Of a stretch of DNA of 64,000 bases, positions 25,223 to 37,732 are shown piece by piece. Position 1 is the stretch's first letter. Every line of letters begins with the position of its first letter. The notes beneath the pieces are model-generated. The model made no database searches, had not been told where the DNA came from, and was given only the letters and a program-made list of their open reading frames with translations. Position numbers and translations under genes: made by a program. Source of the stretch: Dasypus novemcinctus (taxonomy: Eukaryota; Chordata; Mammalia; Cingulata; Dasypodidae); assembly GCF_030445035.2 (NCBI RefSeq), contig NC_092216.1:11533405-11597404 (forward strand), given 5' to 3'.

Positions 25223-26544
25223 GTTACTATCTGGCAAAGTATAGGAACCGAATGATATTTTAGGGACTCCAGAAAAGGGAACTCATCCAAATCTTTAGGT
25301 ACTGCCTGTGAAATCTGATGTTGAGTTCTTGGCGTGGCTTCCTAGCCTCAGGAAGCTTTTAAAGTCCAATCAGAAGTTCCTTATGAAAACCACCAGTAAA
25401 GAAACTTAGAAGGAACTGTCGGAAAAATCACCATGCTTTCTGTACCTAAGTAAATAACTAGACAAAAACCTAATGAAACCAACCTTAATTTATAATCAAA
25501 AATAGTCTCTTTGAGGTTATCTTTGATCAAAAGATGGGTGACTATAAAGAGAAATTTTATGATTCAATGGAAAACTATTGCACATTCCTATTGGCTTATT
25601 AGATTCTGCTCTTGTTCATTGCCTGAGCTGTTTCACATCCCCCTGGTAAGCTGTGGATAACTGTGTGGGTTTGTTACCTACCTGCAAATTTGACTAATCC
25701 TGTGATCTTGCATATTGTCTACTCTAAATGCCAGTCAGAAAATTATTATCTTTTTACTGGGTCTCAAACAATAATACTCTCAACCCCTTGACCTGCTGTA
25801 ATATTAACAAGGTTCCCCTCTTTCATGTGCACTACCATACCTTTCCTAGGAACACATGACCTAGAGTGAGAAGTTAAAAATATATCAAGGGTAATGAAAC
25901 AGAGCTTTAATACCACCATGAATGTTCTTCAGGGTTTCCAGACTGAAGGCAAAACTTAGCATCAATGTACTTATGAAACAGACACTAGATATGCTAACTA
26001 CCAATGTTGATTTTTTGTTATTAAGTGTGGCACAGTGAGAAATGACTTAAATATTTTTAAAAAACTTTTTAGGTTGCTTCATGTCATCAGTCAAGCTTAA
26101 ATACTTCGATGGACAGATCTATTTCCCAACCTAGGTTGGTGACAAATAAAGTATGCTGTAGGTTTAAGCTTTTGTTTAAATGTTTTTAATTCTTGTAGAA
26201 ATTGTATTTCATGATTGTGTTCAAAATGTCAGTCAAGATATGTGATTGCTTTTAACACAACTAATCAAAAGGAAATTAGCTAGATATGGAACTGTTTCTA
26301 ATGGACTGAGACTAATACTTAAAAAACAGAGACCCTAACCTAGAGAAAGGCTGTACCTATAATCCACTCAACTGAATAACTCCTCTCCAAAGCTCTTTAA
26401 TGTAATGAAATTCACTCATCAAATCTTTTTGCGGTCATGAAAGGAAAAAAAAAAAAAAGGAAAAAATTGAAAGAACAAATGGAACAAAATTACCTTGAGA
26501 TCATTGGAAATATAACCAAAAAGAGGTATACTGTTAAGTAAAAT
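25223..26544. other. No recognised feature
   Basis: A/T-rich intergenic sequence with no gene-like frame or repeat that I can name. Confidence 0.35.
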
Positions 26545-26965
26545 AAGATGGCCACCTGCATTGGACATTGCTGAAAGATCCCTTTTTGAAAGGAGATTTT
26601 CTAGAAGATACAAACAATTGACCTACAGGGGTTTACCAAGAAAATGGAGTATATCCTACAGGGTTACTGATAAACAGCATCTGGTGAAAAATAGACAGTT
26701 TTGTAAGATTGGAAAAAATACCATGCTAATTAATGTATATCTGCTACCTGTTTCCTAAGAACACATTATGTAAAATGGAAATTTAACATATGCTAATCAG
26801 AAAGGAAATTCCCTCACTTGCTTCATTTTTCCTGCATAAGCTCTCCCCTTTCACTCCCTTGCTGGAGCTCCCTTCTACTTTCTGAATGATATGCTGCACA
26901 ATTTATCAATCAATAAGCTGTGAGATCCTAAATTGCATGAAAGTTTTTATCACATTTTAGTTGAT
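26545..26965 (+). mobile_element. Possible solo LTR
   Basis: A pyrimidine-rich CATAAGCTCTCCCC block (about 26836) is followed about 70 bases later by a polyadenylation-like CAATAAGCTGTGAG at about 26910. This spacing and wording resemble the R region of gammaretrovirus-like LTRs. No matching second LTR or internal retroviral sequence is nearby. The ends are guesses. Confidence 0.4.
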
Positions 26966-29105
26966 TAAGATTCCCTTATCAGAAAAATGTTTAAACTCCT
27001 AAGTACAGAGGTATAAATTTCCATGACTCACAATTTCACCCTGTACTCCAGGGAACATGTTCTCTGAAGAACCAATCACACCAAATAAATATTTCCCACA
27101 CCATATAAAAAGTGCAGCCTCTCCCAGGCCCCTGATGTGCAGCAGTTTGCCATGATTGTGATATGGGCAAAAGGAACTTAATTTTCCCACCCCACATTCC
27201 AAGCAGCCAAAAACACTCACAACCAGATTTTTATTTTAATTTTTATTGTTATTGCACTTTAGCTTTCCCTCAGGGCAAAAGTACCCACTTTTGCATTATT
27301 TGATCACATGCATAATCTTTTCTCTTAGTACTTTTTTTTTTAACCTTAAAATTCAGGAACAATGGGGTTAACTTCTTAAAATATTATTTCAACTTCATTG
27401 TTTGAAAATGCACACAGCAAATACATACTATATGACCTATGCTTTGGATTTATTTTTTGCCCACACCTTCCATGTATGAAAGAAAAAAAATGATGGGTCC
27501 AAAGGCTGGAACCATCTTAAAATGTCTCTAACTTTCATACTTATTTACTGATTGTCGTACCAATGGAACACTATTACATTTCAGGTTTTGCAGCAGCTAA
27601 CACATCATATCCTTGCAATGCAGATAAAGGATTCAAAAGACTAAACCACAGATAAATGGTTTCCTGTGCATTTCTCAAAATAAGTATTGAGAAAAGGAAA
27701 TGAAAGCAACAGGTTGAATAATACTCAACAAATTGCCTCCCCACACACAACTTCCATACAGTCCATCAAAAATTTATTAGAAGCAGGTATATCATTTTGA
27801 TGTTTTTGTTAATGTTTCCAAACAATGTATTTTGAAATGAGAATCACTTACTCATTTTCACAGAATTCTTCTGATGCTCTTCATCACACATTAGTGATCA
27901 GAAATGAGGTGTAATTCCCCAATCCCTGCCCACAAAAGCTTAAGTAGGATCTTACTGTAAATTGAAGTTTAGCCTTAACTCATGGATTGTGCAAGAATTA
28001 ACTGCTGTTGGGTTTGAATGATCAGATGGATTTTGGTATGGTGTATTTAAAAGATATTGAATGCAATTTGCAATGCTTAATAAAAAACCTTTCTTCTTTT
28101 AGCATTAAAAAAAAGCGCTATTTTTGATAATCACTTTTTCTTGGGGTGGGTGAAGCCTTCGCCCTTGGACATGTCCAATACAAATTTAAGATGCAATACT
28201 GGTTTACTAATATTTCCAAATGCCAGTTTCTGCTTATTGAATTTGGCACTCTGATTCTTTTTAATTTAACTGCACTCTTGCTTACAGAACCCAGGAATCC
28301 ACTAAGGGCCTTCAAGAATTTTTCCTTTTAGAAGAATTTTTGCCTTTATCTGAACATTAAATGGCTCAAATCAAGGGCTTTGCTGTTATTAAAAATATGT
28401 ATTTTAAGTAATTGAGAAGTTATAAAGGAACTCAGTAATGATAAAATCTAGAGATAAGCTAATTTCAGCCCATTTCAATCTTAGGAAAACTAGGAAAAAA
28501 GTAACCTCTTACCTTTTAAAAGTTATCTTTTAAACTCAATAAAGATTTTTAGTTATTAAATCTATAATAGTATTTAATATTTTCATTATTGTTAATGGTA
28601 AATGAATATTGTACTTGGAAACCACACATTACAAGAGCAAGCATACATCCCAAATTGCTTTTTAACATTGCTACTAAAAATGCAATTTTCACCCTAATTT
28701 TGACAAGATAACTTAAAAGTCTCTTTGTTTCAAACCTAGTTGACCACCTTAGTTTGATACCTGAAATAAATAAAGTATCATCACCTTCATTTCCTTGATC
28801 ATATGAAATATATAGTGTTGGCTTATCAAATTCTACAAAAATTTAGAATCAACTAATATTAAAATTTTCATGCAATTCATACTGGAAATTCTGAGTCTCA
28901 AGAAAATGATCTTCCTATTAGCTAGAATAGATAAAGCTACTTCATGTATCTTAATGAAAACCATTTCAAATGTACTAAAAGAATTTACTCCAATCATCAG
29001 ATGTTTGGCATTTATTAATTCCCCAGTTAGATCAAGAGGAAGCCCTGCAAAAGTTGCCAAGGGTTCAGAGCAAAATAATTTCCCTTCCAGCTATCAGCCA
29101 TACAA
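26966..29105. other. Downstream flank of the thymosin gene, no gene recognised
   Basis: About 2.1 kb beyond the thymosin polyadenylation site. There are no frames with coding character. A TATAAA-containing stretch near 27102 is isolated. I cannot say whether any of it is conserved. Confidence 0.35.
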
Positions 29106-29106
29106 A

Positions 29107-29493
29107 AGAAGTTTAAAATTTTTTTATTGGCATATTTTAAAAATTGTGCATTCCATTAATTTTAAAATCATTTGAAGAACAAATAGCACTCTCCATTTAA
29201 CAACCAACCATACCCCTAAAACCAGCTTTGCTTTTACTGTATATTCATTGTTTTCACACCCAGCCTTTCTTCATTAACATGTAAGCTCTTTCCCTACCCA
29301 GCTACTCAGACAGGCTGATAAGTAAAGCAAGAGTGACCTTCCTTATCAGAAGGTAGTTCTGGACTCCAGTGTAAAGCGGCAGCAGTTATTTAAACTTGAT
29401 CCAAGGTCTTTGCATTTTAGAAAGTTAGCTTAAAAAAGTGATAGAAGGCAAAGCCTGTGGAATGTACGGTGCACATTGGCCGACCAGTTGTCT
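29107..29493 (-). other. TMSB4X: TMSB4X 3'UTR
   Basis: About 385 bases after the stop codon. It keeps the well-known distal block of mammalian TMSB4X 3'UTRs (AATGGAATGCACAATTTTT, complement at about 29134-29153), followed by the polyadenylation signal. The cleavage position is an estimate. Confidence 0.85.
29123..29128 (-). promoter_or_regulatory. TMSB4X: Polyadenylation signal AATAAA of TMSB4X
   Basis: TTTATT on the plus strand, i.e. AATAAA on the gene strand, 366 bases after the stop codon and directly downstream of the conserved 3'UTR block. Confidence 0.85.
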
Positions 29494-30037
<544 letters not shown>

Positions 30038-31004
30038 TCAGCTCTCCGCAGACAGGCGCTCCCCCACCCCCTAGCTCCTGCACGAAACCCCAAACCCCTC
30101 CTCCTCCTTCCGCTTTTTTTTTTCAGGGCTGAAGATCGATCTTCCTCTTTTGCAGAGGGGGAAAAAAAAATCCCTTCCCCCACCCATATTTCAAAGCCGG
30201 GGAGCTTGGGGAGGGGGGAAATGGGGAGCGCCCCCCACCACGAGACTAGCATTAGGAAACCACCGCTCAGGGTGGCCTGCAGCGCTTTAACAATGCAAAT
30301 CCGGCTGGAAGGCGTAGAAAATGGGGTGCAGCCGCTGCAAGTCCAAAGCCTTGGGGGGGGGGGGGAGGGTGGCGGGTCTGGGATCAGGTACAAATTCTTA
30401 AAATGAAGCCGTGGTTGCACACCGCGCTTCCGTTTTGCCCGCGGTGGCCTCTCGCCTAACGGGTGCGAGCCGGCCTCCTTCGCTCACAAAGAAGGGCGCA
30501 GCGCCCGCAGCCCGCAGCCCGCAGCCCCGACCACCGCCCAGCCCCGCGGCCCCGCACCGCGCGCCGCCCGCGCCCCCGCCCAGGGCCGCAGCACGCCCTC
30601 CGCCACCCGCGGGCGACCCTGGCCAGCCAGCTCCGCCACCCACGCCGGGCAGCGCCGGCCGGCGAGAGGCAGGGGAGGCTCAGGGTGGCTGCGCCAGCAA
30701 ACAAAGGGCCTTTCTAGTCCCGCACCGTCCCTGCCTCCCGGGCCGTGCCGCATCCCCTGGAGGGCGGGAGGAGAAAGTAAAACGGGCCCTCGAGGCTGCC
30801 GAGCCGAACGCCCCCGCTGGCTTTGGAAAGCAGAACCCCCCCCCCCAAAAAAAAACCCCCGGGGCCCGGGCCCACCATCCGCCAGGGCGCAGCCCCGCAC
30901 CGCGCCGCACCGCGCCGCAGCCTTCCCGCCAGGGCCGCGCGGCCTGCAGCCCGCGGGGAGGGGCCCGGGCGCGGCGGGGAGGAGGCAGGGGCCCCGGGGC
31001 TCAC

Positions 31005-31060
31005 CCGAGCGAGAGCCGCGAGCGAGGAGAAGACAGTCCGCGCGGGGTTTGTCGCCGAGT
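31005..31060 (-). other. TMSB4X: TMSB4X non-coding exon 1
   Basis: A short GC-rich leader of about 50 bases with a CTTCTCC-type pyrimidine stretch, ending in CTCGCTCGG before the donor GTGAGC. With 14 bases of exon 2 it gives a 5'UTR of about 65-70 bases. The upstream edge is inferred from its distance of about 30 bases from the TATA-like box. Confidence 0.8.
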
Positions 31061-31063
31061 GCC

Positions 31064-31071
31064 GGGCGGGG
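31064..31071 (+). promoter_or_regulatory. GC box (Sp1-type) GGGCGGGG
   Basis: A consensus-like GC box between the TATA-like box and the inferred transcription start, embedded in the CpG island. Confidence 0.5.
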
Positions 31072-31085
31072 CGCGCGGCCGCCGC

Positions 31086-31091
31086 TTTATG
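31086..31091 (-). promoter_or_regulatory. TATA-like box CATAAA
   Basis: On the gene strand the sequence reads CCCATAAAGCGG, placed about 30 bases upstream of the inferred transcription start and just downstream of a GGCGGC-rich stretch. It is a one-base variant of TATAAA. Confidence 0.7.
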
Positions 31092-31112
31092 GGCGCCGCC
31101 ATGGAAATGAGC

Positions 31113-31120
31113 TGACGTCA
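31113..31120. promoter_or_regulatory. Palindromic CRE TGACGTCA
   Basis: A perfect 8-bp cAMP-response element, 21 bases upstream of the TATA-like box, within the usual window for CREB/ATF sites. Between the two lies an ATGGCGGC stretch on the gene strand, similar to a YY1 site. Confidence 0.75.
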
Positions 31121-31345
31121 CCCGCGCCCAATTAACTCCTTCGGGCCGCGCCCGGCGAGCGGCGCGCGGGGGCGCGCGCGGAGCCCCCCTTCCGCGCCGC
31201 GCGCGGGCGGAAGGCCGAGGCGGGACCAAGGCCCCGCGCCGGGGTGCTGCGGTGCCCCCGGGTCGTGCTTGTTTGGCTGGAACGCTGTTCTGCAGCCGCG
31301 TTCGCGGGGCCTGTGCACGCTCGCCAGTGCCCGGGTGTCGCCTAG

Positions 31346-32879
31346 GGGGACGAGCATGCCTTTACTGCGAGGCTGGCAGTGTCTGGTGCAGATTTTCTTA
31401 GAGGAGAGACCCGGTGATTTTTAGTTGGAGGGCCTTGCCCAATGCAAGAGTAGAATCCCGCTGACTCTTAAACAGTCTGGCGGGATGCATTCGCACCATC
31501 CCTCACCTTTGCCTCCCGCGTTCGCTTTCTCCTACACTTGGATAGAAGAAAAGCATCCTTAAGTGACTTTTTTTTTTTAAGTTTCGTCACTCGGATATCC
31601 ATACTGTTTTCCATTACTGTAATTTTTGTGCTCGCCCAAGGCAAATAATGGTAACACTGACTAGCAAAGGCTAAGATTTATAGTATAGTGCCTCTCCCTT
31701 GGATACGGTGCTCGGTTCCTAACTTGCTGACTGACAACGAGGAAGTCCTTTCTTGTTCTGTATTTTCCTGCTTTATGTAAAAGTGATTGCTAAAAAGTTC
31801 GTGCTGAATTCCAAACATCTATAATGTAAGATTAAATTTAAAAATTGACTCTGTTTTGAAGGGATTGCTTTTCAGCTCCAACACATTTGAAGCAATTTCT
31901 AAGATACATAAGGAAATATTCACCATGGAAAATTCAGGTGTATACAGGAAACAGTTTCGAAGATGACACCTAACTGAGCACGTACTGTGAGCCTGCAAAA
32001 GGCATGGGAAAGGAAAATATACGCGGATCCTGAAGAGTTCAGTTGTAATTGTTTCTAAGACCTGCGGACCAGTGTTGAAAACCTCCCTTCTTTTCTATGT
32101 GCAGAAGAAATATTTTTGGAAAGAACCTGCTAATTATATTTACCGCAGAGGTTTTACAATTATTGGGATTAAAGTTGTTTAAAAGCCCTTAAAAAGTCAT
32201 TTCTGACAGGTCAAACTTCTCCATTTCCTCACCCCTTAACTTCCTTTTTCTAGGGGAGGAAGAGGGAGGCAGGGGCGGGGAGAGACAGATTACAGGTGCC
32301 CCTGTTCAGGCGCTTCTGCATAGCTGCCATTCTTTTCTCCAAATGGAGCACTGGTCCTTTTCCTGCACCGTCCCCTTTCTGGTGACAAGTTCTCCTGCCG
32401 CTGAACCGTGTTGTCTATGCTGGAGTCTGCTACATCGCTAAATCACAAAAAGATCTTGCAGGGGGATTTTCAGTTTGTTAGAGTAGGTAGCAGCAATTGT
32501 AGAGACGCCATTTCTGTAAATCTTTTGATTCAATTTCCTTCACCTAGCTGTTGCTTTTCTCCCAGCTGTCTCGAAATTACAAGTAAATGTCACCACCCAT
32601 ATAACTGCTTGTTTTCCCCAGGACTTTTTGTTTAAAGGGTTAGGTCTTACAGAGGCCAAATCTAAAGAATTTTCAGGTTGGTAATTAGCAGACTTTTGCT
32701 ATGTACAGGAAACTGATAAGAAGCACTTGTTTAAGAGACAGAAAAAGGAGGAAATCCTAGAGAGGTGACTGGGTTGAAAGGAAAATGAGTTTGACTTGCC
32801 AATGGTCAGAAAATCTATAAAGAATCAAAAGGTAAGGGTGAGGCAGATGAAAGGAAAGTAAACTGAAGGAATATTTTAA
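31346..32879. other. Upstream flank of TMSB4X, no gene recognised
   Basis: Moderate-GC sequence beyond the CpG island, with no open frame of coding character and no obvious repeat up to the MIR at 32880. It is the least repeat-laden part of the window, so it is the likeliest place for distal regulatory sequence of the thymosin gene. Confidence 0.4.
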
Positions 32880-33035
32880 AATTGCATGACCCTGCTCAAG
32901 TTCATTAAATCTTTCTGTACCTCAGTTTTTTCATTTGTAGAATGGATAATTGTTCTACCTATCAAACAGGTATTAAGAGCATTAAATGCTTATTAGCAAA
33001 GTACAAGGACTTAGTAAGTTCTTTGTGTGTTGCTT
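32880..33035 (+). repeat. MIR SINE, sense
   Basis: Diverged but recognisable MIR core, with CCTCAGTTTTTTCATTTGTA and AATGG at 32921-32945 followed by the 'taaatgcttattagcaaagt' 3' part. An ancient mammalian tRNA-derived repeat. Confidence 0.75.
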
Positions 33036-33089
33036 CAATCATTACATTATTATTAAGACAAGAAGGTTAAGGAAAAGTACTTGGTCCAA

Positions 33090-33500
33090 CCAATTCACGA
33101 GCGGCCTAGGTCAGGGCAACCACAAGACCAAAGGATTTGGCACACAGTACTAGATCAGGCATGAGCTTTATTGGGACTTATGAACTGAAAAGAGTCCTCC
33201 ACGGTTGCTGGTGGAAGAATGAAGAAAGCAGTCGCAATGAAGGGAGAAAAGATGGGGCAATATAAGGGGTTCTAGGACAAAGATATTCCATAAGGTATAA
33301 AAGAGTTTATGCAAAAGTTACACTATGTGCACAAAGAGGGTGTCTGGTGATGTTATTATAGAAAGGGAGTTAACAGCCTTGAGAAGATTAGAGTTTTCAG
33401 TACCATTGGTACATTCTTCCGTCAGGGAATTTTGTTACTTTTTAACTAATGAGTGGCAAGGTTATGCCTGTAGCTTTGGGCTGTGTTTCATTTAAGAAGT
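33090..33500 (-). mobile_element. Possible LTR, antisense
   Basis: On the minus strand a polyadenylation-type CAATAAAGCTCATG (near 33175-33160) is followed by a 70-base segment resembling an LTR U5 region that ends near 33090. No second LTR was found. The ends and family are uncertain. Confidence 0.4.
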
Positions 33501-34730
33501 ACAGGCCCTTGGCTCCTCCAATAATAATATTTTCATTGTGTGGTATTAATGTAAAGATCATAACATGTTTTATCCTAGTTATTTCTCTTGTAAAGTACCA
33601 GTTGCATAAGATCTTTGCTTTAGTTTTACAGCAAATGAAAAAATAAACCTCTACCGGTTGAGTGAGATGTTGCTTTCCACTTGGTTTCTATTTTCATCCT
33701 TACTACAATTACAGGAAAGTTTTTGGTTGAGGAAACAGGCATAGAGAAGATAATTATTGTGATAGATAAGCCTTAGTTGTTCTCTATTATTTAAGCTAAA
33801 TTGCAAATAGAAATTTTTACCCCTGCCCTCAAGTTCCCACCCACCAAGAGAGTTTCAATAGATAGCTTGTTTTGTGTTCCATGATGCTTGTTAGGTGATA
33901 GCTATTTAATAAATACTTGTCATATTTCAATTAATTGAATTGCTTAAGGGAGGAAGGTATTTTGACCCAACTCTGCCAGACTCTGAATCAGTGATTGTTG
34001 TCTCTTTGCTTTCCACTCTCCAGATAATTAATTCCAGTAGTATTAATGTTTCAGATATCAGGGATAATTTTTGCATTATTGAAGATACCATTTATAAGTA
34101 AGGTAGCATGTGCTGAGTGTACCAATTACTGAGGCATTTTTAATCCCAATTTAAAGAGGAGAAGCCAGAGACTTCAATGGAAGAACTGCTTGCAAAATGT
34201 CTTTGGTAATTGCAAATGGCTGGCATACACTTTTAAGTCTTCCCAATGAGAAATGAATAAAAAGCCCATTCTCCTTTCTTCATATTAAAGTTGTTTTGAA
34301 CTCATACTACTGGGATGAAACTGCCTAATTTAAGCATTATCTTTTCTAGAATCCAAAGCTCGGGCCTTCAGGCTTTGTCAGAATAAAAGTAAAAAACCAT
34401 TGAACTTCTCCATCCTTAAACATTTTAAATATAGATAATGTAATACATCATTTAAATTAAAACTTGGCTGTTTCAATCTTCACGTACTGTATTACAGAAA
34501 CTCAATGTACTTTTTTGCTTTCTCCTAAAAAGCCCAATATAATTGTAATAAAGGGAATACTATATCCTGAACATTGATAGTTTTATACAGCTTTTCACTA
34601 TTTTAATATTTTTTCCCAAGACTTATTTATATTGTCAAAGAAAAACTGTTAAACAGGCAAGGAGGACTTTATTCAAGGATTGCTGTATCTGTCAAAATAA
34701 AGGACAACAAACCTTTCATGGACTGTAAAG
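33500..34730. other. No gene; weak MIR trace
   Basis: A/T-rich sequence. Around 34085-34195 there is a weak antisense MIR-like stretch (a 'ccaatttaaagaggagaagccagag' block). Otherwise nothing is recognised. Confidence 0.35.
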
Positions 34731-36200
34731 GGGTTGGAGGAAGCACTGCAAAATAGTAAAGGGGATGAATCACTGAAATGACTGAGGGATTTACTGAGGT
34801 TGAAATTAGGATCACCTGGTTTGGGATGTTTTCCTTTGCTGTAATTATACATTTTCTTGCCCATTCAGAAAACTCAATCCATGTATTTCTCCCCAGAATT
34901 TCTTGTTGCCTGTTTTCCAATCATGCTACTTCAAAGTCGCTGACCAACCTGCCAAACAATTGACCAGAGCTTTTGAAATGGTATGTGATTACCAGTCTGA
35001 CCATTTCTTCTCCCACACATAATCAGCAACCAGGTGAAATGCTCAGAGTTCTGCCAACTAGGAAGATTTCCTTTCACCAGCGTCCCTAATGGACATCCCA
35101 GAAAGTGGCTATAGGATTGTAATAGTCTACTTTCAGTGATGCCTCTGGGAAGAACTATTTATAAATGATACTTGAGATTTCTTCTCAGTCAATTAATCAT
35201 GAGAAAAGATTTTTTTTAAAAATAAGAGGTTAATATGGATAAAAGATTTCAAGTGGAGTAAAGAGGCCATTCAGGAAGTTACTCTTAGGTACTTCTCAGT
35301 CAACTATCATAAACTGTGGAGGTATGCAAAACTGAAAGTAACAATGTTTCTGAGGATAGGTGTTTCGTGAAACAACTACAAAATAATGAAATCAGTAAAC
35401 TGTCTACCTTGAAAGACACTACCCTGAAAGACATTCTAATCATAATTCTTTAGAGACAATTTCTGTCATTTTTTTCTTTAAAACTGTTTGCTTGGAAGCC
35501 CCAAGACAGGACACAGTTTAGGCAGCTATATGAATCTGTACTTCCCAGATTGCAATTCTAAGACTTTAAATAAATGTGTCCATTGCTTTATAGCTAGTCA
35601 TAGCTAACTCCCCAAGAGGTTGAAGCTGTGGGTTGGGAAGAGAAGGTAACATGGCAGGGGTGGTGACCATGGGCATTTAGGCTACTACCTTATGTAACTT
35701 GTGTCTTCAGGACCCACTCAAGCCCTATCTCATATACACCACTTCCACTTTACTATGGATTGCTGCTGTGCATGCCCAGCTTTATGTTTTAGTGGATCAG
35801 ACAATACTGAGCTCATGATAGGCAACTCAGGTTTCATGGTTAAGCATTTAGCCTCTAAGAAGGCCCAGTTGCAGGCCAAAAGCTGTTTCTCAAAAGGAGA
35901 GTAGTTATCTGCAGAGGATGGCAGGGCTTTGCTCCAAAATTTTGAGGGTTTGTTTTGTGATTCTCCTATAGGGGCTTGCCAAAGGCTCCAGACAGCATTT
36001 CTATTTGCCACTGAAACTTTTGGCACCATTGGATCTGCTGGATCATATGGCCCAAGTGGTAGTGCTGCTTGCACAGCAGCCTTGACCTGACGCAGAGCCT
36101 TCTCTTGTTCGGGTCCCTAATCATAACAAGTTTTCTGGTCACTCAGTAAATAGGCCAGAATAGCAAATCCAAATGAAAAATATCTTGCTTAAAAAATCCA
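34730..36200 (-). mobile_element. ERV-L pol fragment (RT end and RNase H), antisense
   Basis: Minus-strand frames at 35730-36074 and 34669-34920 match, in order, the RT-connection and RNase H part of the ERV-L provirus at 48844-55374 (its 50850-51950). Shared stretches include SVANRNAVWSLWQAPIGES and LPSSADNYSPFEKQLLAC. Stops and shifts make it non-functional. About 430 bases at 35150-35575 have no counterpart in the other copy, so they are either a later insertion or sequence lost there. No LTRs are seen on either side. It is an old, decayed retroviral relic. Confidence 0.8.
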
Positions 36201-36204
36201 GTCC

Positions 36205-36655
36205 TTAGAGTGGCGTAATCAACATGGTGACATAAGACATCCCCTGGAAAATCTCCCCTCAGAAACTATAAATAAAAGGCCAAATCACACTTCCTTGGAA
36301 CTTTAGAGGATGATAGAGACTGGAGAAGGAAGACAAAAATGATGATTAAAAGACAATATTAAAGAGAAAAAAACCCAAAACTTGGACCTGTCAATCTGTA
36401 CCTCTCTGTGCCCTTCACGCTGTCACTCAAATTCCTGAGACACTGCTCATTTTTTCCTAATATTTTATCTCTCTTTTCTTCTCACTGTATGATTTTTATT
36501 GTTTTGTCTTCTAGATCACCAGTTCTTCTTCCTGTTCAAATCTGCCATTGAATACATCTAGTGTGTTTTTTTCTCTAGTGTATTTTAATCTCTTATTATT
36601 GTGACTGTTAGCCTCATAATTTCTGTTATATATCCTTTTTATTTATTTATGTTAA
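36205..36655. mobile_element. L1 pieces in opposing orientations
   Basis: 36205-36400 resembles the sense 5' region of L1, while 36420-36650 reads as antisense L1 ORF1 (the 'tctgccattgaatacatctagtg' block also seen near 130-150 and 7035-7060). The arrangement could be a small inversion or two insertions. Confidence 0.5.
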
Positions 36656-36663
36656 AGAAACTT

Positions 36664-37065
36664 TAGAGGGAAGCAGATGTGGTCTAAGTGATAGGGCTTC
36701 CACCTATCAAAAGGAAGGACCCAGGTTCAAGACCCAGGAGACTCTGGGGCTTCCTGGTTAAGGTGTGCCCACATGGTGAGCCAGTGCCCACACAAGTGAG
36801 TCACGCAGCAAAGATGATGATGCCACAAAAGTGAGACAAAGGGGAGGGTCAAGGTGAAGTGCAGCAGAAACCAGGAACTAAGGTGGTACAAGTGATAGGG
36901 TAACTCTTGCCATACCTGAGGTCCCCAGGATCAAATCTTGGTGAATCCTAGAGAAAGATGAGAAAAGAAGACAAAAAGAGAAATAGATACAGAAAGATCA
37001 CATGGTGAATGGACACAGACAGCAAAACAGGATGGGGAGGGGGAAGGGGATGTGATTAAAATGAA
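36664..37065 (+). mobile_element. tRNA-derived SINE, diverged
   Basis: The head has GCAGATGTGGTCTAAGTGAT (A-box region) and CCCAGGTTCAAGACCC (B box, about 36719-36734). A long body similar to the SINE at 20116 follows, ending in an A-rich tract with the 'acacagacagcaaaac' motif. A second tRNA-like stretch (about 36880-36945) suggests a composite or dimeric form. Confidence 0.8.
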
Positions 37066-37560
37066 AAATTCTAGATTGTGTATATGGAATGAGCTCAATT
37101 GTGGTGCTTAGTAAGCACAAAATCTGTAAGGTTGGCCAGTAGACTGGAAACTCGGGCAGGATTTTATACTGCAGTCATGAGTTAGGAACTTTTTTCTCTA
37201 GGAAACCTCAGTTTTTGTTTTGAAATACTTTGAACTTGATTTCTAGATGAGGATCTTCAACTGACCTTTAGGATAAGGCCTACTCATGTTTTTGAGGATA
37301 ATCAAATGACTGTAGAGATTAACCACATCCATAAAATACCTCAGAGCAACACTCATATGTATTACAGTTTGATTAAATAAGTGGACCCTATAGCCTAGCC
37401 AAATTAACACATAATACTTGCCTTTACAGCACTGATGTTGATGCCCCTAGTGAAGGAGAATAATGCAGGGCTGACTCTTTTTTTTCCCTGAGAATAGCAT
37501 GTGAAACATTAAATGTCTATTGTATTCTCTTTCCTTTCCCTTCATCTCTTCATCTATGTT
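37066..37560. other. No recognised feature
   Basis: Spacer between a SINE and a palindromic element, with no gene-like frame. Confidence 0.35.
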
Positions 37561-37732
37561 AGGGTTGCCAGATTAAGCCAATAAAAATAGAGAATGTCAA
37601 GTTAAATTTAAGTTTCAGATAAAGAGTAAGTATTTTTAAAATATTGCATGGGGTATACTTGGACTAAAAAATAATTTTTTGTCTGAAATTTGAATTTAAA
37701 TAGCCTTCATGTATTTTATCTGGCAACCATAC
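37561..37732. mobile_element. Palindromic MITE-like element
   Basis: Starts GGGTTGCCAGAT and ends ATCTGGCAACC. The two halves are imperfect reverse complements over about 80 bases each and meet near 37645. This is the form of an old non-autonomous DNA transposon or long terminal inverted repeat element. I recognise the termini as a common mammalian repeat but do not assign a family. Confidence 0.7.

Larger units (their letters stand above)
30380..31345. promoter_or_regulatory. CpG island over TMSB4X promoter, exon 1 and intron 1
   Basis: Strongly GC-rich sequence with dense CpG, in sharp contrast to the A/T-rich surroundings. It covers the promoter, exon 1 and most of intron 1. Long open frames on both strands here (up to about 234 codons) are caused by the scarcity of stop codons in GC-rich DNA and are not genes. 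Confidence 0.9.

Noticed and set aside
30411..31115. Plus-strand open frame of 234 codons over the CpG island
   Set aside because: Pro/Arg/Ala-rich translation, overlapping long frames on both strands, antisense to TMSB4X exon 1 and intron 1. Explained by GC-rich DNA with few stops.
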